Of a stretch of 64,000 nucleotides of DNA, positions 26,700 to 33,970 are shown piece after piece; position 1 is the stretch's first letter, and the number at the start of each line of letters is the position of its first letter. Made by a program: the position numbers and the translations under genes. The stretch comes from Actinopolymorpha rutila (GTDB lineage Bacteria > Actinomycetota > Actinomycetes > Propionibacteriales > Actinopolymorphaceae). The stretch lies in NCBI RefSeq assembly GCF_013407855.1, contig NZ_JACBZH010000001.1, positions 6,448,001 through 6,512,000 of the forward strand, in the 5' to 3' direction. The notes beneath the pieces were generated by a model. It saw only the letters and a list, made by a program, of their open reading frames with translations, was not told the origin of the DNA and did no database searches.

Positions 26700-27197
26700 A
26701 TGGCAGGTATGAACTCGACTGCTGCCGCCGTCGGCGGTGCGGTGACGTTCGTGTGGCTGGGTATGGTGCTCGCCATCTCGTTCCTGGAGGCGCCGCTGAA
26801 GTTCCGCGCTCCCGGCGTAACGATTCCGCTCGGCCTCGGCATCGGTCGGCTGGTCTTCCGGGCGCTCAACGCCGTCGAGGTGGTGCTCGCCCTGGCGATC
26901 GTGATCGCCGTCGCGCTGAGTGGGCCGTCGGCGGTGGTCGTGGCGTTCACCGTCGTCGTGATCGTCCTGCTGGTCGTACAACTCGCTGTGATCCGTCCGC
27001 GGCTGAACCGGCGGTCGGACGAGGTCCTCGCCGGCGTCCTCGACACAGGAGCCCGAGCGGATGCGCCCGCAGGTGCGGGCGTGCGCGCCGAATCCGAGCA
27101 GCCGCGCTCACACGGCCACCTGGCCTACGTCGCTTGTGAGGTCGTGAAAGTGATCGCCCTCCTGGACCTCGGCACCAGCCTGCTCGCCCGTACGTAA
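26700..27197 (+). CDS. Four-helix integral membrane protein, unknown function
   Basis: 165 residues. Hydrophobic segments lie at about 11-30 (AVTFVWLGMVLAISFL), 40-60, 68-100 (VEVVLALAIVIAVALSG and VVVAFTVVVIVLLVVQLAVI) and 145-160 (VVKVIALLDLGTSLL). A short polar loop lies before the last helix. The overall pattern resembles small actinobacterial DUF4149-type membrane proteins, but I cannot assign it firmly. ATG 26700 or ATG 26709; neither has a strong ribosome site. Confidence 0.7.
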   Translation: MAGMNSTAAAVGGAVTFVWLGMVLAISFLEAPLKFRAPGVTIPLGLGIGRLVFRALNAVEVVLALAIVIAVALSGPSAVVVAFTVVVIVLLVVQLAVIRPRLNRRSDEVLAGVLDTGARADAPAGAGVRAESEQPRSHGHLAYVACEVVKVIALLDLGTSLLART

Positions 27198-27247
27198 GCG
27201 CGCCCACCCCCCCCCCGAGCGTGACGTACCCGACACTCGTCAAAGTG

Positions 27248-27275
27248 GAATCTGAGATTCGTCTTTACCTACACT
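27248..27275 (+). promoter_or_regulatory. Candidate NsrR operator and promoter
   Basis: GAATC-TGA-GATTC (27248-27260) is a perfect inverted repeat. TACACT (27270-27275) follows as a -10 box, 7 bases before the GTG of the Rrf2-family gene. A regulator bound at the repeat would cover the -35 region and autoregulate a leaderless transcript. Confidence 0.42.
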
Positions 27276-27281
27276 GAGGCC

Positions 27282-27752
27282 GTGCGAATGACGGCGAGCA
27301 CCGACCTGGCCCTCCGAGTAGTGATGCGGCTGGCCGTGGCGGACGGGGACAGGAACGGCGACAGTGGCGCAACCTCGATGCCCACCACCCGCGAGGTGGC
27401 GGACGCCGTAGCGGTCCCGTACACCCACGCCGCGAAGGTCGTCACCCGCCTGCAGCACCTCGGCGTCGTCGAGGCACGACGCGGGCGCAACGGTGGGTTG
27501 ACGCTCACCGAAGCCGGCCGCTCGAGCTCCGTCGGGTGGCTCGTTCGCGAGCTCGAAGGCGTACGCGACGTCGTGGGTTGCGAGGACGACCCGCCCTGCC
27601 CGCTGCGTTCCGCGTGCCGGCTGCGTTCGCTGCTACGCAAGGCGCAGGAGGCGTTCTACTCCACGCTCGATCCCGTTACCGTCGAGGATCTCGTGGGCTC
27701 CCCCACGGGTCCGGTTCTTCTCGGTTTGGCCGCGCGACCCGCGGCGAGCTGA
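27282..27752 (+). CDS. nsrR: Rrf2-family iron-sulfur regulator, NsrR-like
   Basis: 156 residues. The winged helix begins MRMTASTDLALRVVMRLAV and includes a recognition region near AKVVTRLQHLGVVEARRGRNGGLTL. Cys100, Cys106 and Cys112 in VVGCEDDPPCPLRSACRL have the C-x5-C-x5-C spacing of NsrR, which ligates a [4Fe-4S] cluster that reacts with nitric oxide. A 12-residue Gly/Asp insertion at about 21-33 is unusual. It lies 78 bases upstream of the flavohaemoglobin gene, the classic NsrR target. Confidence 0.86.
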   Translation: MRMTASTDLALRVVMRLAVADGDRNGDSGATSMPTTREVADAVAVPYTHAAKVVTRLQHLGVVEARRGRNGGLTLTEAGRSSSVGWLVRELEGVRDVVGCEDDPPCPLRSACRLRSLLRKAQEAFYSTLDPVTVEDLVGSPTGPVLLGLAARPAAS

Positions 27753-27830
27753 GTGCGCATGTGCGCGAAACATCAACGCTCCAACGCGATCCACCACCGT
27801 TCCACCACTAAACCACCTTGGAGGTAGGCC

Positions 27831-29018
27831 ATGCTGTCCGAGCAGTCGGCCGCCATGATTCGTGCCACTCTGCCCGCCGTCGGCGCGGCGATCGGCGACA
27901 TCACCGGTCTCTTCTACGACAGGATGTTCGCCGCCCACCCCGAACTGCTCCGTGATCTGTTCAACCGGGGCAACCAGGCGAACGGCACCCAGCGGCAGGC
28001 GCTCGCCGGCTCCATCGCGGCGTTCGCCTCGGCTCTCGTCGAGCGTCCCGACGTACGGCCGGACGCCATGCTCTCCCGGATCGCCCACAAGCACGCGTCG
28101 CTCGGCATCACCCGCGACCAGTACGCGATCGTGCACAAGTACCTCTTCGAGGCGATCGCGGAGGTGCTCGGCGACGCGGTGACGCCCGAGGTCGCGCAGG
28201 CGTGGAACGAGGTGTACTGGCTGATGGCGAACGCGCTGATCGCCATCGAATCTCGCCTCTACGCCGAGGCCGGCGCGGCCGATGGTGACACCTGGCGCGA
28301 GTACCGCGTCGTCGGGCGGTACGAGGAGACCGCGGACGTGGCGATGTTCCTCGTACGCCCGGTGGACGAAGGCCCGCTGCCGCCGGCCCGGCCGGGACAG
28401 TACGTCTCGGTGCAGGTGGAACTGCCCGACGGCGCGCACCAGATTCGCCAGTACAGCCTGTCCGGAACCGCGCCGGACGCCCTGCGGTTCGCAGTGAAGC
28501 GGATCGTCGGCGCCCCGGACGGTGAGGTCTCGAACTTCCTGCACGACCGCGTTCGCGAGGGCGCCGTCCTGCGGGTGAGCGCGTCGTTCGGCGACGTGAG
28601 CCTGGACGACGAGGACGGCCCGGTGGTGCTCGCCTCCGCGGGCATCGGCTGCACGCCCATCATGAGCATGCTCGACCACCTCGCCGCAACGAACTCCACC
28701 CGGCACGTCACCGTCGCCCACGGCGACTACTCCCCCGCGGCGCATGCGTTCCGGTCCGACCTGGAGCAGTTGGTCGTCAAGCTGGGGAACGCCCAGGCGG
28801 CGGTGTGGTACGAGGCGCCTGAGGGAGAGTGGCCGGTTGAGCGGACGGGGTTCGTCGACCTCGGCGGGTTGTCGATCCCGTCCGACGCGACCGCGTACCT
28901 CTGCGGGCCGCTGCCATTCCTGCGAGCCGTACGAGGCCAGCTGCTGGCTCTCGGACTCGCACCGGAAGCCATCCATTACGAAGTCTTCGGCCCCGACCTC
29001 TGGCTCGGCCAGCAGTAG
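27831..29018 (+). CDS. hmp: Flavohaemoglobin, nitric oxide dioxygenase
   Basis: 395 residues, full length for the family. Domains: globin (1-about 145) with the proximal His88 in RIAHKHASLGI and Tyr29 in the B helix (LFYDRMF); FAD-binding domain with RQYSLSGT near 205; NAD domain with ASAGIGCTPIMSML near 270; and the closing VFGPDLWL. It converts NO plus O2 to nitrate using NADH. GGAGG is well placed before ATG 27831. It is presumably derepressed by NO through the adjacent NsrR-like protein. Confidence 0.94.
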   Translation: MLSEQSAAMIRATLPAVGAAIGDITGLFYDRMFAAHPELLRDLFNRGNQANGTQRQALAGSIAAFASALVERPDVRPDAMLSRIAHKHASLGITRDQYAIVHKYLFEAIAEVLGDAVTPEVAQAWNEVYWLMANALIAIESRLYAEAGAADGDTWREYRVVGRYEETADVAMFLVRPVDEGPLPPARPGQYVSVQVELPDGAHQIRQYSLSGTAPDALRFAVKRIVGAPDGEVSNFLHDRVREGAVLRVSASFGDVSLDDEDGPVVLASAGIGCTPIMSMLDHLAATNSTRHVTVAHGDYSPAAHAFRSDLEQLVVKLGNAQAAVWYEAPEGEWPVERTGFVDLGGLSIPSDATAYLCGPLPFLRAVRGQLLALGLAPEAIHYEVFGPDLWLGQQ

Positions 29019-29254
29019 TTGCATGGCACCGGCGCAGGGGGCCGTCCAGATCCCCTGCGCACGAGCCACTCGGGCAGACACCGCCCGGCAGACGAGCCGT
29101 CACCGTCGACTCTGCGGATCCTCGATGCGGTGATCTGGATGTGCCACAGCCAGTCCCGCGCGGTTCGTCGATATCGGAACGCCACCTGCCCATTAGATCC
29201 GGAGAACGCTGCCGCACTTGTCAGCGGCTGAACCACGAAACGACGGGCTGACTC

Positions 29255-32200
29255 GTGGTCCGACCAACCGGTTGTGATATCACCGGCACGGTGGACGAGG
29301 GGCTATTCGAAACACTGGTGACCACCGGGCTGCGAGCCAAGGTCGAGATGCTGGCTGCGGAGTTCAAGGCCAGCACTGCGGTGGTCGACAAGGCCGACCA
29401 GCCAGAGGTCCTTGCTCGCTACCTTCGCGAGGTGGCGACGCGAGTCCTCTCATCAAAGAGCGACTTGCAGGAACGCGTGCAGCTGCTGAACGAAGCTCTG
29501 CGGATCCTTGAGCCGGATGGCGCCGACCCAGTTGTCGAGCCGCCGCAGCAGCTCACCCGGGTTTCGAGACTCGCCGCCCCCGGGGTCTTAGCCCTGCCTG
29601 ACACCAGACCGACGACGCCGCTGTCGGATGCAGCTTTGCTGACCAACTCCCCCGGCGAGCCGTCCCTGGGGTCAGAGCTTCGGTCTGAGATCGACACAGC
29701 GGATGGCGTCGACCTGTTGTGCGCCTTCGTGAAGTGGCACGGTCTGCGAGTGCTGGAGTCGCAGCTCGCCCTCTTGCGTGAGCGCGGCGTCCCGCTTCGG
29801 GTGATCACGACCGCGTATATGGGCGCGACTGACCGTCCCGCTCTCGACCGACTCGTTCGCCACTTCGGCGCAACGGTGAAGGTCCAGTACGACATCAAGC
29901 GCACCCGGCTACACGCCAAAGCGTGGCTGTTCCGCCGAAGGACGGGGTTCGATACCGCTTACGTAGGATCCTCGAACCTCTCACACGCAGCGCTGCTGGA
30001 CGGCGTGGAGTGGAACGTACGGCTGTCCCAGGTCGCGACGCCGTCCCTGATGGCGAAGTTCGCGGCTACATTCGACACGTACTGGAACGACGCAACGTTC
30101 GAAGACTACGACCCGGACCGAGACCGGGATCGACTCGACGACGCGCTGGCTGAGGCGAGCGGACGTCGCACAACGGATCGCGTGACGGTATCGCTATCCG
30201 GGCTCGAGGTACGGCCCTACCCACACCAGGCCGAGATGCTCGAGGAGCTTGAAAGCGAGCGCGTCGTTCATGGCCGCCACCGCAACCTCGTCGTCGCGGC
30301 AACCGGCACTGGGAAGACCGTCGTGGCGGCGTTGGACTACCGACGCCTCAGCCTGGCCGCCGAGGCTGCGGGCAAGCCGCGACCCTCGCTGCTGTTTGTA
30401 GCGCACCGGCGAGAGATCCTTCAGCAATCGCTTCGCACCTACCGCGAGGTGCTCGCCGACGCATCCTTCGGAGAGCTTTACGTCGGTGATGCCCGCCCAG
30501 AGCGCTGGCGGCACGTGTTCGCTTCGATCCAGTCCTTGTCCGCATATGGTGTGGCCAACATCCCGCCTGATGCGTACGAGATCGTGGTCGTTGATGAGTT
30601 CCACCATGCCGAAGCACGGACCTACCGAACGCTCCTCAGCCATCTCGCACCCCGAGAACTCCTAGGGCTGACGGCTACTCCGGAGCGTACGGATGGCATC
30701 GACGTCCGCAGATACTTCGATGGACGGACCGCCGCGGAGTTGCGCCTGTGGGACGCTCTCGAGGCCGAACTGCTGTGTCCCTTCCACTACTTCGGCATTG
30801 CTGACAACACCAAGCTCACCGACATCACGTGGGCTAGGGGCCGCTATGACGAGGCCGCACTGTCCAACCTCTACACCGGCAACGACGCCCGTACCGCCAT
30901 CGTGCTACGCGAGCTCCACGACAAGATTGCCGACATCTCATCTATGCGCGCGCTCGGCTTCTGCGTCTCGGTCGCTCACGCCGACTACATGGCCGACGCC
31001 TTCAACAAGGCCGGCATCCCGGCGCAGGCTGTCAGCGGTGCGACTGGGCAACGTGAACGCGAGAATGCTCTCAATGATCTTCGAGACCGACGCGTCAACG
31101 TCCTCTTCGCCGCCGATCTGTTCAACGAAGGCTTGGACATCCCTCAGGTCGACACGGTCCTCTTCCTGAGGCCGACGGAGAGCGCGACCATCTTCCTGCA
31201 GCAGCTTGGCCGAGGGCTTCGTCACGCCTCAGACAAGCCCGTTCTGACCGTGCTGGACTACGTCGGCCACCAGCACAAGAACTTCCGCTTCGACCAGCGG
31301 TACAGCGCTCTCACCGGCGCGACCCGCCGTGGCCTCAAGCATCAGATTGAGCGTGGCTTCCCCTTCCTTCCGTCTGGTTGCCAGATCGTGCTTGACGAGG
31401 AAGCTCAGGAAATCGTCCTCGACAACATCCGCGCTCAGGTGGACCAACGGTGGCGGTACCTGGTCCAGGACCTACGTCTGCTAGGTGACTGCGACCTCCA
31501 GACCTACCTCAGTGAGACTCAACTCGAACTCAGCGACGTACTCCGCAAAGGCAGCAAGTCTTGGACCCAACTGCGGCAGGATGCAGGTGCGCCAACGCGT
31601 CATGCTGGTCCGCGTCAGGCCCAACTCCTCAAGCGCATCCGGGCGCTTGCACACGTCGATGACCCCGACCGACGTCGCGCCTACGCAGATCTTCTGGCCG
31701 ACGGCGCGCCGAACTACGACGACCTCGATGTACTGCGGCAGCGGTGGGCGAGAATGCTGTTCTTCTCACTGTGGCCGGACGGCGGAGGCTTCGCGTCCTA
31801 TGCCGCCGGCCTGGCTGCCCTACGCGACGAGCCGGCCGTGCGAGACGAACTGCTCGCAGTTCTTGCGCTCAGCTTCGAACAAGCCCGACATGTTCCTGTC
31901 AGGCTTCGTGGCGGACTTGCTCAGCTCCCGCTGCGGGTCCATGCTCAATACCAGCGAGAAGAGATCCTTGCCGCCCTCGACTACGCGAATCTTCAACGAA
32001 GGCCAGCAAGCTTCCAAGCAGGCGTACTTAGGGCCCCAGACTGGAACGCTGACGCGTTCCTTGTGACTCTCCGCAAGTCTGAGAGCGACTTCTCCCCAAC
32101 CACCATGTACCGCGACTACGCGATCAGCCCCACGTTGTTCCACTGGGAGTCGCAAAGCAGCACGTCCACCGCCTCACCCACGGGTCAGCGCTACCTCCAG

Positions 32201-32398
32201 CACAGCGCCCTCAATCACAACATTCTGCTCTTCACACGGGAACGGCAGAGCAACGACCTCGGAACTGCTCCCTACCTTCTCCTCGGCACCGCCCAGTACG
32301 TCAGTCACACTGGGGAACGCCCGATCGCCATTACCTGGCGGCTGGACCATGCCATGCCCACCGACGCATACACCCATGCGTCAGTCGCCGCTGGGTAG
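29255..32398 (+). CDS. PLD-nuclease-like / superfamily 2 helicase / DUF3427 protein
   Basis: 1047 residues. The N-terminal phospholipase-D-like domain (about 130-290) carries HAK (His220, Lys222) and GSSN (238-241), one HKD-type half-site. The SF2 helicase core has Walker A AATGTGKT near 350, DEFH (motif II) near 449, LTATPERTD (motif III) and QQLGRGLRH (motif VI) near 650. The remainder (about 700-1045) is a DUF3427-type C-terminal module with an alpha/beta restriction-like end. Codon use is less GC-extreme than that of neighbours, suggesting acquisition. The architecture fits nucleic-acid processing or phage defence; no partner genes are adjacent. GTG 29255 is assumed; no strong ribosome site. 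Confidence 0.88.
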   Translation: MVRPTGCDITGTVDEGLFETLVTTGLRAKVEMLAAEFKASTAVVDKADQPEVLARYLREVATRVLSSKSDLQERVQLLNEALRILEPDGADPVVEPPQQLTRVSRLAAPGVLALPDTRPTTPLSDAALLTNSPGEPSLGSELRSEIDTADGVDLLCAFVKWHGLRVLESQLALLRERGVPLRVITTAYMGATDRPALDRLVRHFGATVKVQYDIKRTRLHAKAWLFRRRTGFDTAYVGSSNLSHAALLDGVEWNVRLSQVATPSLMAKFAATFDTYWNDATFEDYDPDRDRDRLDDALAEASGRRTTDRVTVSLSGLEVRPYPHQAEMLEELESERVVHGRHRNLVVAATGTGKTVVAALDYRRLSLAAEAAGKPRPSLLFVAHRREILQQSLRTYREVLADASFGELYVGDARPERWRHVFASIQSLSAYGVANIPPDAYEIVVVDEFHHAEARTYRTLLSHLAPRELLGLTATPERTDGIDVRRYFDGRTAAELRLWDALEAELLCPFHYFGIADNTKLTDITWARGRYDEAALSNLYTGNDARTAIVLRELHDKIADISSMRALGFCVSVAHADYMADAFNKAGIPAQAVSGATGQRERENALNDLRDRRVNVLFAADLFNEGLDIPQVDTVLFLRPTESATIFLQQLGRGLRHASDKPVLTVLDYVGHQHKNFRFDQRYSALTGATRRGLKHQIERGFPFLPSGCQIVLDEEAQEIVLDNIRAQVDQRWRYLVQDLRLLGDCDLQTYLSETQLELSDVLRKGSKSWTQLRQDAGAPTRHAGPRQAQLLKRIRALAHVDDPDRRRAYADLLADGAPNYDDLDVLRQRWARMLFFSLWPDGGGFASYAAGLAALRDEPAVRDELLAVLALSFEQARHVPVRLRGGLAQLPLRVHAQYQREEILAALDYANLQRRPASFQAGVLRAPDWNADAFLVTLRKSESDFSPTTMYRDYAISPTLFHWESQSSTSTASPTGQRYLQHSALNHNILLFTRERQSNDLGTAPYLLLGTAQYVSHTGERPIAITWRLDHAMPTDAYTHASVAAG

Positions 32399-32400
32399 GC

Positions 32401-32456
32401 GTCGGACGCAGTAGGGACCTGACCGCGGGAAGGGTCCGGTCCCTACTGCGTCCGAC
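32401..32456. terminator. Bidirectional terminator between helicase and gdhA
   Basis: Two 24-base arms (32401-32424, 32433-32456), beginning GTCGGACGCAGTAGGGACC, are complementary with one mismatch around an 8-base loop. It separates convergent genes, two bases after the helicase stop. Confidence 0.8.
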
Positions 32457-32478
32457 GTACCACAGAACCAATTCTTGA

Positions 32479-33828
32479 TCAGATGATGCCGAGGGCGAGC
32501 ATGGCGTCGGCAACCCGGATGAAGCCCGCGATGTTCGCGCCCGCGATGTAGTTGCCGGGACTGCCGCACTCTTCGGCGGTCTCGGCACAGCGATCGTGGA
32601 TGGCGCGCATGATCTCCTCGAGCCGCTCCTCGGTGTGCTCGAAGCTCCAGCTGTCGCGGGAGGCGTTCTGCTGCATCTCCAGCGCGCTGGTGGCGACACC
32701 GCCCGCGTTGGCGGCCTTTCCGGGAGCGAACCCGACCCCGGCGTCGTCGAAGACCTTGATCGCGTCCGGCGTGGAGGGCATGTTCGCGCCCTCACCCACG
32801 ACCCGGCAGCCGTTCTTGACGAGCGTGAGCGCGTCGGCGCCGTTGAGCTCGTTCTGCGTCGCAGACGGCAGAGCGATGTCACAGGGAACGTCCCAGATCG
32901 TCCCGCCCGACACGTGGTCGACCGCGCTGCCGCGCGCCTCGGCGTAGTCACGGACGCGGCCCCGGCGTACGTCCTTGATCTCCTTGAGCAGCTCGACGTC
33001 GATGCCCTTCTCGTCGACGACGTAGCCGTCGGAGTCCGAGCACGCGACCACGATTCCGCCGAGCTGGTGCACCTTCTCGATCGCGTAGATGGCGACGTTG
33101 CCGGAGCCGGACACGACGACGTGCCTTCCGTCGTACGTCTCACCACGCGCTTTCAACATCTCGTTGACGAAGAAGACCGCCCCGTAGCCGGTGGCCTCCT
33201 GGCGTACCTGCGAGCCTCCCCAGGCCAGGCCCTTCCCGGTGAGTACGCCGGACTCATAGCGGTTGGTCAGCCGCTTGTACTGGCCGAACAGGTAACCGAT
33301 CTCGCGCCTGCCGACGCCGATGTCACCGGCCGGAACGTCGACGTACTCACCGATGTGCCGGCACAACTCCGTCATGAACGACTGGCAGAAGCGCATGACC
33401 TCCGCGTCCGAACGACCCTTCGGGTCGAAGTCGGAGCCACCCTTGCCGCCGCCGATGGGCATCCCGGTGAGAGCGTTCTTGAAGATCTGCTCGAAGCCGA
33501 GGAACTTGACGATGCCGAGGTAGACGCTCGGGTGGAAGCGCAGGCCGCCCTTGAACGGACCGAGAGCGGAGTTGAACTGCACCCGGAAGCCGCGGTTGAG
33601 CTGTACCTGGCCGGCGTCGTCGACCCAGGGCACGCGGAAGATGACCTGCCGTTCCGGCTCGCACAGGCGGCGGATGACGGCCGAATCGGCGTACTCCGGA
33701 TGCTTTGCGACCACCGGCCCGAGACTGCTCAGGACCTCTCGTACAGCCTGATGAAACTCCTGCTCGCCGGGGTTGCGGCGGAGTACTTCGGCGTAGATGT
33801 CGTGAAGCTTCTCGTCGAGGTCACTCAC
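32479..33828 (-). CDS. gdhA: NADP-type glutamate dehydrogenase (short, hexameric class)
   Basis: About 449 residues, typical for the approximately 50-kDa class. It forms glutamate from 2-oxoglutarate and ammonium. The dehydrogenase signature PFKGGLRFHPSV...FKNALTGMPIGGGKGGSDFDPKG includes the catalytic Lys. The dinucleotide fold starts VVVSGSGNVAIYAIEKVHQLG with Ser in the second half, consistent with NADP. GTG 33828 (SDLDEKLHDIYAEVLRRNP) has GGAGG upstream. Confidence 0.95.
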   Translation of the reverse strand: MSDLDEKLHDIYAEVLRRNPGEQEFHQAVREVLSSLGPVVAKHPEYADSAVIRRLCEPERQVIFRVPWVDDAGQVQLNRGFRVQFNSALGPFKGGLRFHPSVYLGIVKFLGFEQIFKNALTGMPIGGGKGGSDFDPKGRSDAEVMRFCQSFMTELCRHIGEYVDVPAGDIGVGRREIGYLFGQYKRLTNRYESGVLTGKGLAWGGSQVRQEATGYGAVFFVNEMLKARGETYDGRHVVVSGSGNVAIYAIEKVHQLGGIVVACSDSDGYVVDEKGIDVELLKEIKDVRRGRVRDYAEARGSAVDHVSGGTIWDVPCDIALPSATQNELNGADALTLVKNGCRVVGEGANMPSTPDAIKVFDDAGVGFAPGKAANAGGVATSALEMQQNASRDSWSFEHTEERLEEIMRAIHDRCAETAEECGSPGNYIAGANIAGFIRVADAMLALGII

Positions 33829-33970
33829 GGCGCATCCTCCAGGCACACGTCGTCCCGGCTGTGGACGCCAGCCGAGTGCGGATGTCGAGAACGACGGCGC
33901 CGGTGCCGTCGCCCGTCGAGGCTACCTGGCCCCCGCAGCCCGTCCGTGAGCGAGCCTGCACCGGATCAGA

